64,000 nucleotides of DNA from an uncultured Lachnospiraceae bacterium (GTDB lineage: Bacteria; Bacillota; Clostridia; Lachnospirales; Lachnospiraceae), in assembly GCA_910578845.1 (NCBI GenBank), contig CAJTSL010000002.1, positions 36,581 through 100,580 on the forward strand, read 5' to 3'. This document shows, piece after piece, positions 44,643 to 52,901 of this stretch. Made by a program: the position numbers and the translations under genes. Each line of letters begins with the position of its first letter. The first letter of the stretch is position 1. A model generated the notes under the pieces. It searched no databases and was not told where the DNA came from. It saw nothing but the letters and a program-made list of their open reading frames with translations.

Positions 44643-46943
44643 ATGATAAAATTATGGGACACCGGAGCGTATTTGTTACGGGGAGAGGAACTGATTGCAG
44701 AGCGGGCGGATGCGGCCGCGCAGATTAGGAGCAAGACAGGGAAAGACATCTCCAAGGACGAGGCGGCGAAAGGAACGATTGCTTACCGCATTTTAGAAGC
44801 GCATAATACTTCCGGCAATATGGAGAAATTGAGAATAAAATTCGATAAACTGACATCGCATGATATTACTTTTGTTGGGATTATCCAGACGGCAAGAGCG
44901 TCTGGCTTAACGAAATTCCCGATTCCTTATGTGTTGACAAACTGTCACAATTCGCTCTGTGCAGTAGGTGGCACGATTAATGAAGATGACCATATGTTTG
45001 GATTGACTTGTGCGAAACGGTATGGCGGTGTATATGTACCGCCACATCAAGCCGTAATCCACCAATATGCAAGAGAGATGCTTGCCGGTGGTGGCAGGAT
45101 GATTCTAGGCTCTGATTCCCACACTCGTTATGGCGCATTGGGCACTATGGCGATGGGAGAAGGCGGGCCGGAACTAGTGAAACAACTCCTTTCACAGACG
45201 TATGATATTAATATGCCAGGCATTGTAGGCGTATATCTAAAAGGTGCGCCTGTTAAGGGGGTGGGACCACAAGATGTAGCACTTGCAATTATTGGCGCAG
45301 TGTTCCATAATGGATATGTTAAGAATAAAGTGATGGAATTCGTGGGTCCGGGCGTGAAGAGCTTAAGCGCTGATTTTAGGATTGGGATTGACGTTATGAC
45401 GACGGAGACGACTTGTTTGTCTTCCATCTGGGCAACGGATGAGAAGATCCAGGAGTTTTATGACATTCATGGAAGAAGCGAAGCATACCAGGAGCTTTGC
45501 CCGAAAGAAGTAGCATATTATGACGGTATGATCGAAGTTGATTTGTCGGCGATCAAACCGATGATCGCAATGCCTTTCCATCCAAGCAATACGTATACGA
45601 TAGAGGAATTGAATGCCAATTTGGAGGATATCCTTCATGACGTGGAGAAGAAAGCAGAGGTCAGCCTAGATGGCGCTGTGCCATATTCTTTACAGGATAA
45701 GATCGTAAACGGCAAGTTCATGGTAGACCAAGGGATTATTGCAGGCTGTGCAGGCGGCGGTTTTGAGAATATCTGTGCGGCAGCAGATATTTTAAAAGGT
45801 TCTTACATTGGAGCGGACGGTTTTACGCTGAGCGTATATCCTGCATCTATGCCGATTTATATGGAATTGATCAAGAATGGATCTGCGGCAGCGATTTTAG
45901 AAACGGGAGCGGTCATTAAGACGGCGTTCTGCGGGCCGTGCTTTGGCGCAGGCGATACTCCGGCGAACAATGCATTTAGCATCCGGCATTCGACAAGGAA
46001 TTTCCCGAACAGGGAAGGTTCGAAATTACAAAATGGACAGATTTCTTCGGTGGCATTGATGGATGCCCGTTCGATTGCGGCAACGGCGGCGAATAAAGGC
46101 GTACTTACGCCGGCAACGGAATTTGACGGGGAAATCGGGACTTATCAATATTATTTTGATGCGGCGATCTATGCGAACCGTGTATTCGATTCCCATGGGG
46201 TGGCTGATGAGAGCGTAGCAATCCAGTTTGGCCCGAACATCAAAGACTGGCCGGCAATGGGGGCGCTGCCAGAGAATCTGGTGCTGCGAGTCGTTTCGGA
46301 GATCCATGACCCGGTTACGACGACAGACGAGCTTATCCCATCCGGGGAAACGTCTTCTTATCGCTCTAATCCGCTTGGGCTTGCCGAATTCACATTGTCG
46401 AGGAAAGATCCCGAATATGTGAAGCGCGCCAAGGACATCCAGAAAGCGGAGACGGCAAGGATGGCGGGAGAGCATCCCTGTCAGGTACATCCCGATGTAA
46501 AGCCGGTCATGAATGTCATTAAAAAGGACTTTGCAGAGGTTTCTCATGAGAATACAGGTTTTGGGTCTACCATTTTCGCAGTAAAGCCAGGTGATGGCTC
46601 TGCAAGAGAACAGGCAGCGAGCTGTCAGAAGGTTTTGGGCGGATGGGCGAATATTGCCAATGAATATGCGACGAAGAGATACCGTTCGAATTTGATCAAT
46701 TGGGGTATGCTTCCGTTTTTGATAGCGGAAGGAGAGTTACCGTTCCGGAATCTGGATTATCTGTTTGTTCCAAAGATCCGGCAGGCGGTAGGAGAGAAAT
46801 GGGAAACGGTTACGGCATACACAGTATCGGTAGAGAAGGATTCTTTATACGCTTTTGAAATGAAGTTGGGAGAACTGACGGACGAAGAGCGGCAAATTAT
46901 TTTGAAAGGATGTCTGATTAATTATAACAGAGTCGAATCATAA
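44643..46943 (+). CDS. Aconitase-superfamily hydratase (YbhJ-like)
   Basis: 766-residue member of the aconitase/hydratase superfamily. [4Fe-4S] ligands are visible: AGCAGGGFENICAAAD near 364-379 and FCGPCFGAGDTPANN near 428-442; the active-site STRNFPNREGS segment follows near 450. GSDSHTRYGALGTMAMGEGGP near 158-178 is the usual substrate/cluster-binding region. It starts MIKLWDTGAYLLRG and is not a typical AcnA or AcnB in domain order; it most resembles the uncharacterised YbhJ group. Reaction therefore uncertain. AGGAGG 8 bases before ATG 44643. No citrate synthase or isocitrate dehydrogenase gene is near. Confidence 0.8.
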   Translation: MIKLWDTGAYLLRGEELIAERADAAAQIRSKTGKDISKDEAAKGTIAYRILEAHNTSGNMEKLRIKFDKLTSHDITFVGIIQTARASGLTKFPIPYVLTNCHNSLCAVGGTINEDDHMFGLTCAKRYGGVYVPPHQAVIHQYAREMLAGGGRMILGSDSHTRYGALGTMAMGEGGPELVKQLLSQTYDINMPGIVGVYLKGAPVKGVGPQDVALAIIGAVFHNGYVKNKVMEFVGPGVKSLSADFRIGIDVMTTETTCLSSIWATDEKIQEFYDIHGRSEAYQELCPKEVAYYDGMIEVDLSAIKPMIAMPFHPSNTYTIEELNANLEDILHDVEKKAEVSLDGAVPYSLQDKIVNGKFMVDQGIIAGCAGGGFENICAAADILKGSYIGADGFTLSVYPASMPIYMELIKNGSAAAILETGAVIKTAFCGPCFGAGDTPANNAFSIRHSTRNFPNREGSKLQNGQISSVALMDARSIAATAANKGVLTPATEFDGEIGTYQYYFDAAIYANRVFDSHGVADESVAIQFGPNIKDWPAMGALPENLVLRVVSEIHDPVTTTDELIPSGETSSYRSNPLGLAEFTLSRKDPEYVKRAKDIQKAETARMAGEHPCQVHPDVKPVMNVIKKDFAEVSHENTGFGSTIFAVKPGDGSAREQAASCQKVLGGWANIANEYATKRYRSNLINWGMLPFLIAEGELPFRNLDYLFVPKIRQAVGEKWETVTAYTVSVEKDSLYAFEMKLGELTDEERQIILKGCLINYNRVES

Positions 46944-46974
46944 ACGGCAGATGCGTAATTTATGACAAAATCTT

Positions 46975-47970
46975 ATGGGTGAGTGGGAAAGTAAGCAAAA
47001 ACGACATATTTTAGCTAAGGCGATTTGTATTGCAGGTTTCTTTGGGAGTCTGGTTTCTGTCTGCGCATTTGCAGAGAATTGGACCAAGGAAACGGAGCAA
47101 TCGGAAGTCAAGGCAGCAAGACGGGCAATGGACATAGAAATAGAGGAAGTACCGCCTATGCTCATGGCAATGGCAGAAACGACGGAAGATGAACCGGACG
47201 TGACGAAGGAGATTGTGCGGGACCGCTTATTGAGCAGCGTTCCTAGAGCCGATTATTCCTATTCTTTTGATAAGATGCTAGGTGGTGCGAAAGTTGTCAC
47301 CAGACCGGGAGACTATGGCGGATATAATGAAGGACAGTATCCGGTAGAGAATGTGGAGAAAGCTCCTTTATTTACGGAAGGGATCGAAGGGGACGCGATA
47401 TATCTGGACGGCAGCTATGGGCTTGAGCTAGCCGATATCGCGCCGCTTTCGGATTCGTACACGATTTCATTCTGGTTTAAAGCCGAAGAGCTTTGCGATT
47501 GGTCGCCGTTTATGATGATCGGATCTCATTTAACGGATACCGAAGGGGCTCAGAATTATATTAGTTTTAATAAGAAGACAAATGAAAACGGTGAAGATGT
47601 CGTGCCAATCTTTAATACTATTAATGTGGTATATGATAATTCCTGTGAAGTGCGCCCATGTTTTGATGATAAAAAGTGCATTGACTTAAATGATTGGAAT
47701 TATATCACGATCCGGGTAGACGCTTCTCAAGTATCGGGAGAAGATGATACGAAAGTGATGGCATACCTGTATCTGAACAGTGAGATGATTGGTTGTAGTG
47801 AAGTTTCTAAGATGTGTTTTGACGGTGAGAACATGAAAGCGTATATCGGGATTAGCTGTTATGATAGAATGTTCCGCGCGTGTTATGACGAAATACATAT
47901 TTGGAACTGCCTGCTTGATGAAGACCAGATTAGTACGATGTATAAAGCCTATATCAACGCCAATAGTTGA
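46975..47970 (+). CDS. Exported LamG/concanavalin-like domain protein
   Basis: 331 residues with an N-terminal signal-like segment (AKAICIAGFFGSLVSVCAFA near 14-33), a charged linker, and a LamG-type beta-sandwich from about 85 to 325: GDAIYLDGSYGLEL, YTISFWFKAEEL, WNYITIRVDAS, YIGISCYD and FRACYDEIHIWNCLLDEDQI. No catalytic domain, anchor motif or sorting signal is seen, so it is probably a free or loosely attached glycan-binding protein. Seven cysteines lie in the domain. Start ATG has no clear ribosome site. Follows the hydratase by 31 bases. Confidence 0.75.
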   Translation: MGEWESKQKRHILAKAICIAGFFGSLVSVCAFAENWTKETEQSEVKAARRAMDIEIEEVPPMLMAMAETTEDEPDVTKEIVRDRLLSSVPRADYSYSFDKMLGGAKVVTRPGDYGGYNEGQYPVENVEKAPLFTEGIEGDAIYLDGSYGLELADIAPLSDSYTISFWFKAEELCDWSPFMMIGSHLTDTEGAQNYISFNKKTNENGEDVVPIFNTINVVYDNSCEVRPCFDDKKCIDLNDWNYITIRVDASQVSGEDDTKVMAYLYLNSEMIGCSEVSKMCFDGENMKAYIGISCYDRMFRACYDEIHIWNCLLDEDQISTMYKAYINANS

Positions 47971-48060
47971 AAAGGCAAGTTATTGACCGGAGTTTATTGG
48001 AATAAAATAAATAATCAGGCAGATTAAGGAAAAAAAGAAAATGGTCGATATATAAATTAC

Positions 48061-48096
48061 AAGGGATGGCTGCTTCTGGCCAGACGGTCATTCCTT
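48061..48096 (+). other. Intergenic hairpin
   Basis: AAGGGATGGC (48061-48070) pairs with GTCATTCCTT (48087-48096), two G-T pairs included, around a loop that holds the palindrome CTGGCCAG. No T run follows, so it is a poor terminator candidate. Confidence 0.45.
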
Positions 48097-48208
48097 GAAT
48101 TTCATGATAGCTTGACCACGGATGGTATTTTTATGGAGAAAGGATTCCCCCTAAAGATGCCATTTTTTTGTGAAAAGAAAAGGTGGTGGAGCAAAGAAGG
48201 AGGTATAT

Positions 48209-49273
48209 TTGCGAATTAATTCCAGCTTTATAGGAATGGAATCCGCCAGAAGTTATTCTTCTGTAACAGTAAGGTCTGCCCGCGCATATTCGGGCAGCGC
48301 CAAAAGCCTGTCGTCTGGAAAAGGAAATGGATTTCTTGGAGGCTTTTGGGGAGAGGGAGAAGAAGCCGGAGACGCCAAAGAAAGCAGTCATGCGCAGACT
48401 ACTTTAGAGGACGTATCGCTTCACTTCCGGAATTTGTCCAATACAGGCAGGGTAAGCGCCAGTAGGGAGGAAAAGGATGCGAGGGAGAACATCAGGCAGC
48501 ATTGCATGAAATTTTTGATGTATCTGTTGTTTGGTGATCGGCACAAGCAGGAATTGGATGAGCTATGGGGAGCTAACTCTTCCCAATCCCAAAATGTGGA
48601 AGCGACTACTTACGGTGTCACTAACATGTATTACCATAGTGAGACAGAAACGACATCGTTTTCCACAAGTGGCACAGTAAAGACTGCGGATGGCCGGGAG
48701 ATCAATTTCGGCATCAATGTGGAAATGAGCAGGAGCTTTACGGAGTATTATGAGGAAAGTTATGAGATTGGAGTCTTGCATTGTACCGATCCGCTGGTCA
48801 TCAATCTGGACAGCAATATTGCAGAGCTTTCCGACCAGAAGTTTTTCTTTGATCTGGATTGTGACGGGAAGAAAGAAGAAATCTCGTCATTAGAGTCCGG
48901 CAGCGGGTATCTGGCTCTGGACCTCAACAATGACGGCGTCATCAATGATGGCAGCGAGCTATTCGGCACCAAATCCGGTAATGGTTTTGCTGATCTGGCA
49001 AAATACGATGCGGATGGCAATGGATGGATCGATGAAAATGATGATATATGGGATAAGCTGTTGATCTGGACGAAGGATGAGAAAGGAAACGATAAGCTTT
49101 ATCATTTATCGGAGGCAGGTGTAGGCGCCATTTGCTTACAGAATGCCAGGACAGAGTTTTCCGTGAATTCCACGAAAGACAATCGTAGCAATGGCATCAT
49201 CCGCAATACTGGCGTATTCCTGTATGAGAATGGAAACGTCGGCACGGTGCAGCATTTAGATCTGGTACGCTGA
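48209..49273 (+). CDS. Protein of unknown function with EF-hand-like calcium motifs
   Basis: About 354 residues, no signal peptide. It starts MRINSSFIGMESARSYSS, has a Ser/Gly-rich segment, a middle helical part, then a conserved C-terminal half with Asp-rich loops: DLDCDGKKEE near 225, DLNNDGVINDGSELFG near 245-260 and DADGNGWIDENDDIW near 270-284, followed by KLLIWTKDEKG. Proteins with this C-terminal module occur widely in bacteria and lack known function. TTG at 48209 is chosen because a perfect AAGGAGG (48197-48203) lies 5 bases upstream; an in-frame start at 48170 would put that site inside the gene. Confidence 0.7.
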   Translation: MRINSSFIGMESARSYSSVTVRSARAYSGSAKSLSSGKGNGFLGGFWGEGEEAGDAKESSHAQTTLEDVSLHFRNLSNTGRVSASREEKDARENIRQHCMKFLMYLLFGDRHKQELDELWGANSSQSQNVEATTYGVTNMYYHSETETTSFSTSGTVKTADGREINFGINVEMSRSFTEYYEESYEIGVLHCTDPLVINLDSNIAELSDQKFFFDLDCDGKKEEISSLESGSGYLALDLNNDGVINDGSELFGTKSGNGFADLAKYDADGNGWIDENDDIWDKLLIWTKDEKGNDKLYHLSEAGVGAICLQNARTEFSVNSTKDNRSNGIIRNTGVFLYENGNVGTVQHLDLVR

Positions 49274-49303
49274 ATTCTGTCATACAGGATGACATAGAGT
49301 TTG

Positions 49304-49333
49304 GTAATGAATAAGGACACTTCTACATACAAT
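49304..49333 (+). promoter_or_regulatory. Sigma-E-type promoter of spoIID
   Basis: CATACAAT (49326-49333) is a perfect sigma-E -10. The -35 region GTAATGAA (49304-49311) is a partial match at 14-base spacing. Start near 49340 gives a very short leader. spoIID is sigma-E-controlled in studied spore-formers. Confidence 0.5.
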
Positions 49334-49354
49334 GAAATGATAAGGGGTGTCTGG

Positions 49355-50380
49355 ATGGACTTATTTAGAATCGTTCTTAAGAAAACAAACAAAAGGAAGT
49401 ATAGTAACAGTCCTGGACGGGATGTAATTATGGTACTTTTGTTTGTTTTTTTATTGCCATATGTTATTTCTTGTCTGTGGGGGCATGTCGGAGAAGAGTC
49501 GGCAATCCTTTTTAGACGTACGGAATCAGAAAAAGAGTGGATTGATGAAAATTATGAAGTGGAAATTATAGGGCAGTGGGGCAAGAAGCGGCTATCTATG
49601 CAGGACTATCTCGTGGAGAAGCTGGAAATGGTCATGCCAAAGGAAACAGAGAGCGGCATCTTATACGAGCCGGAAGCGTTGAAAGCACAGGCGGTGTTGC
49701 TAAGGACGCAGCTATGGAGCGCGATTGTCTCTGATAGGGAAGACGGGGACGGAACATCTGTCACTTTGCAGGACGATGCTTTTTTCCATTGGGAGGAGAA
49801 TCCACTTACGTGGGAGGAAGAGTGCCTCTATCGGGAAGCGGTCTGTGAGACGGATGGCATCTACCTATCTTATGAGGGAAAACCGGTGAAAGCGGCTTTC
49901 TTCCCAATCAGTAACGGACGGACAAGAAATGCGTCGGAAGTCATGCCTGGCGAAAATTATCCCTATTTTGCCGGCACGGAATGTGAGCGGGATCTGTTCG
50001 CCTCGGAGTATCAGAGCCGCTTGTGCGTGTCGAAGAGAGAGTATTGCCGCCTGATGCGCGAGATTTTCGATACGGATGCAACAGAAGAGGCGTTATGGGA
50101 TTCGTTAGAGCTTAGTTATGACAGCGCAGAATATGTGATGAGCGTCAAATGGAACGGGCGGTCTTGTAGCGGTGAAATATTCAGGGATGTGTTCGGGTTA
50201 AATTCTTCGAGCTTCCGCATGGAATGGGGAGAAGAAGAGGTAACGTTCTATGTCAGAGGCGTTGGGCATGGGCTTGGCATGAGCCAGTATGGGGCGAATG
50301 AAAAGGCAGTTTCCGGGGATACTTTTGATCAGATTTTGCAAGATTACTTTTTTCAGGCAGAATTAGTAAAAATTGAATAA
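49355..50380 (+). CDS. spoIID: Stage II sporulation protein D
   Basis: Membrane-anchored lytic transglycosylase needed for engulfment, acting with SpoIIM and SpoIIP. 341 residues with a transmembrane segment (VIMVLLFVFLLPYVISCLWG near 25-44) and a SpoIID domain: EALKAQAVLLRTQLWSAI near 106-123, FPISNGRTRNASEV near 186, GHGLGMSQYGANEKA near 305-319. ATG 49355 has AAGGGG 7 bases upstream; earlier in-frame starts would lie upstream of the predicted transcript start. Directly followed by a spoIIQ-like gene, an order also found in Clostridioides difficile. Confidence 0.9.
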   Translation: MDLFRIVLKKTNKRKYSNSPGRDVIMVLLFVFLLPYVISCLWGHVGEESAILFRRTESEKEWIDENYEVEIIGQWGKKRLSMQDYLVEKLEMVMPKETESGILYEPEALKAQAVLLRTQLWSAIVSDREDGDGTSVTLQDDAFFHWEENPLTWEEECLYREAVCETDGIYLSYEGKPVKAAFFPISNGRTRNASEVMPGENYPYFAGTECERDLFASEYQSRLCVSKREYCRLMREIFDTDATEEALWDSLELSYDSAEYVMSVKWNGRSCSGEIFRDVFGLNSSSFRMEWGEEEVTFYVRGVGHGLGMSQYGANEKAVSGDTFDQILQDYFFQAELVKIE

Positions 50381-50403
50381 TGTGCCAGATTCGGGAAAGA
50401 ATA
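50375..50403 (+). promoter_or_regulatory. Sigma-F-type promoter of the spoIIQ-like gene
   Basis: GAATA (50375-50379), 14 bases, GGAAAGAATA (50394-50403), fitting the GGnnAnAnTA -10 of forespore sigma-F promoters. The -35 overlaps the spoIID stop codon. Start near 50410 supports the ATG at 50464. Confidence 0.5.
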
Positions 50404-50463
50404 AACACCATGAAAATCAAATTCTCAAAAAACGATAGGATAACAGGAGGCAAAGTTTGGATT

Positions 50464-51483
50464 ATGAGCATGAGAAGAAATAGAAATGGTGTAAGGAAAG
50501 AACGAATCATTATGTTGGCATCATCGGCGTTAGTGCTGACTGCACTGACTGTGACCGGTGTGTTCGTCAGGAGCAACCGCCAGAAAGAAGATGACAATAA
50601 TGTCGTGGATTTCAGTGTCATTGAGAACAATGTCACGGAAAGCGCGGAAAATATATTGCCAGAAGAGGATTTAAGCACTCTTTTTACAGAAGTAGGAACG
50701 GATGACCTAGATTATGACCCCTACTTTCAGGAAGCCAATTCCGGCAACGTGGAGAACGCTGGCATTCAGAAAAGTGAAAGCGTCATAGACGGCAATGTGA
50801 TAGACAGCATAGGAAAAATACCGGGAGCCAATACACAAGACGGCACAAAAGAGGACAAGAAAGAGAATATGAAAGAGGACACGGAGAAAGATACGGCAGA
50901 AAAGAACAATAAAGACACGCAAAAGAAGGCGACCGAGCAGCCGGCAGAACAACCTGCTACAGGTACAGAGAAGAAAGAAAGCACGGCAGACGAGAAAAAA
51001 GAGACAATGAGCGAACAGCCGGAAGATACGGAGGCGATTGCAACAGCCGTACAGCCGGTGTTAGACTTTAGTGAAGAGGACAGGCTGGTATGGCCAATCG
51101 TAGGCGATATCCTGATCAATTACAGTATGGACAAGAGTGTTTATTTCCCGACGTTAGAGCAATATAAATATCATCCTGCCATTGTGATTTCCGCGACGGT
51201 GGGAGAGAATATCGCGGCAGCAGCAGAGGGCAGAGTGGTTTCTGTCTCTTATGACAGAGAGCATGGCAATACGGTCGTGATGGATCTGGGCAATCAGTAT
51301 GAATTGACGTATGGACAGCTCGACAATATCGTTGTAAGCGAGGGAAGCTATGTGGTGGCAGGCGATATCATTGGCAGTGTCGCATCACCGACCAAATATT
51401 ATAGCACGGAAGGCGCAAATGTCTATTTCAAGCTGACCAAAGACGGCGTACCGGTCAATCCGATGGCGAAGTTAAAAGAATAG
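50464..51483 (+). CDS. spoIIQ: SpoIIQ-like M23-fold protein, probably non-catalytic
   Basis: About 339 residues: transmembrane segment (IIMLASSALVLTALTVTGVFV near 13-33), a long Lys/Glu/Thr-rich low-complexity stretch (about 110-195), and a C-terminal LytM (M23) domain from about 205. The metal-site motifs are degraded: HPAIVIS lacks the Asp of HxxxD, TYGQLDN replaces the usual YGHL, and VYFKLTK has Tyr for the last His. SpoIIQ forms the forespore half of the engulfment channel with SpoIIIAH; Bacillus SpoIIQ is also metal-free. GGAGG is 13 bases from ATG 50464, rather far; an earlier ATG at 50410 coincides with the expected transcript start. Confidence 0.8.
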   Translation: MSMRRNRNGVRKERIIMLASSALVLTALTVTGVFVRSNRQKEDDNNVVDFSVIENNVTESAENILPEEDLSTLFTEVGTDDLDYDPYFQEANSGNVENAGIQKSESVIDGNVIDSIGKIPGANTQDGTKEDKKENMKEDTEKDTAEKNNKDTQKKATEQPAEQPATGTEKKESTADEKKETMSEQPEDTEAIATAVQPVLDFSEEDRLVWPIVGDILINYSMDKSVYFPTLEQYKYHPAIVISATVGENIAAAAEGRVVSVSYDREHGNTVVMDLGNQYELTYGQLDNIVVSEGSYVVAGDIIGSVASPTKYYSTEGANVYFKLTKDGVPVNPMAKLKE

Positions 51484-51503
51484 AGTGAAATATAAAATGA
51501 AAG

Positions 51504-51526
51504 GAATGCCCCGTATGTGGGCATTC
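51504..51526 (+). other. Hairpin after spoIIQ
   Basis: GAATGCCC (51504-51511) pairs with GGGCATTC (51519-51526) around a 7-base loop. No strong T run follows, so it may be a weak terminator or an RNA-stabilising stem. Confidence 0.5.
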
Positions 51527-51595
51527 TGCATCTGGTTTCGTACGCGGGATTAGATTAGGAAGCAGGACAAGATGTGGAAAGGGAGAAAGCGCAAG

Positions 51596-52774
51596 ATGCT
51601 GACGATTATTCATGGGAACATTAAGACGATGGCTAAGCGCGAATATCGGGATGGATTCGTGCAGATAGAAAATGGCAAGATTACGGCGGTCGGTGATATG
51701 AAGGAGTATGGACATGCCGGGAAAAAGGACAAGCACAAGGTCTTAGACGCCAGAGGGAATTTAGTAATGCCAGGTATTGTGGAAGCACATTGCCATATGG
51801 GCATTACAGAAGAGAAGAAGGGGATGGAGGGCGACGACTGTAACGAGAGCGTAGACCCGCTTACCCCGTATCTGCGAGCCATTGATGCCATCAATCCGAT
51901 GGATGCGGCTTTTGATGATGCCTTGCGTGCCGGGATAACGTCTGCGATGGTCGGGCCGGGCAGTTCCAATGTTGTCGGTGGGCAGTTTGCCTTTATCAAA
52001 ACGCATGGCAGGAGTATTGACAGCATGATCGTCAGAGCGCCTGCAGCTATGAAAGTTGCCTTCGGGGAAAACCCGAAGGTAAATTTTTCGGGGCAGAGCA
52101 TGTCCCCGGCAACAAGAATGGCAATTGCGGCTTTGCTGCGGCGGGAGCTTTTCGAAGCCAAAGCATATCAGAGAGAAAGAAAAAATAATCCTACAGCAGA
52201 GAAAGATTTCCGCTATGAGTGCTGGATGCCGGTCTTAGAAGGCAAAATTCCTTTAAAGGCGCATGTCCATCGCGCAGATGATATCCTGACGGCGATCAGG
52301 ATCGCGAAAGAATTCGGGCTGCACATGACGTTAGACCATTGCAGTGAAGGGCATCTGATCGCAGAGGAGATCAAAGAAAGCGGCTTCCCTGCGATTGTCG
52401 GCCCTGATATGGCGAGCCGGAATAAGATAGAGGTCCAGAACATGGCGTTTAAGACGGTTGGTATTCTAAACAAGGAAGGTGTATGTACGGCGATTACCAC
52501 TGACCATCCGGTTTCGATGATCCAATTCCTGCCTATATGCGCGGGATTGGCAGTAAAATCCGGGTTAGAGGAAGAAGAAGGGCTGCGTTCGATTACCATC
52601 AATCCGGCGAAGATCTGTGGCGTTGGCGACAGAGTAGGCAGCTTGGAAGTAGGCAAGGACGGAGATATCGCCATCTTTGACAATAGTCCCCTGGAAGTGT
52701 TCACCAAGACTTTATATACGATTATTGATGGAAATATTGTATATAATGATGAAAACATAGACTTTTTATGCTAA
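51596..52774 (+). CDS. Metal-dependent amidohydrolase
   Basis: 392-residue amidohydrolase-superfamily enzyme, cytoplasmic. GIVEAHCHMG near 63-72 gives the HxH pair, followed by AHVHRADD near 222, LDHCSEGH near 246-253, and TTDHPVS near 302 with the final Asp. The C-terminal GSLEVGKDGDIAIFDNSPLEV is a typical composite-domain end. It looks most like imidazolonepropionase-type or aryl-dipeptidase-type members; substrate unknown. ATG 51596 gives the usual start (MLTIIHGNIKTM); ATG 51572 with AGGA upstream is possible. Confidence 0.85.
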   Translation: MLTIIHGNIKTMAKREYRDGFVQIENGKITAVGDMKEYGHAGKKDKHKVLDARGNLVMPGIVEAHCHMGITEEKKGMEGDDCNESVDPLTPYLRAIDAINPMDAAFDDALRAGITSAMVGPGSSNVVGGQFAFIKTHGRSIDSMIVRAPAAMKVAFGENPKVNFSGQSMSPATRMAIAALLRRELFEAKAYQRERKNNPTAEKDFRYECWMPVLEGKIPLKAHVHRADDILTAIRIAKEFGLHMTLDHCSEGHLIAEEIKESGFPAIVGPDMASRNKIEVQNMAFKTVGILNKEGVCTAITTDHPVSMIQFLPICAGLAVKSGLEEEEGLRSITINPAKICGVGDRVGSLEVGKDGDIAIFDNSPLEVFTKTLYTIIDGNIVYNDENIDFLC

Positions 52775-52816
52775 AATGTTCAAGAGGCAATGAACAGAGC
52801 CCAATATAAGAATGAC

Positions 52817-52840
52817 AAGCTGGCTGTTTACAGCCAGCTT
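52817..52840 (+). other. Perfect hairpin upstream of the GH9-like gene
   Basis: AAGCTGGCTG (52817-52826) pairs with CAGCCAGCTT (52831-52840), 4-base loop. No T run follows. Likely ends or protects the amidohydrolase message. Confidence 0.6.
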
Positions 52841-52901
52841 TGCCAGGATTGACCGGATAGGGTGGGCTCGTGGCAAGAAAGTAAATGATAAAAGGAAGCT
52901 T

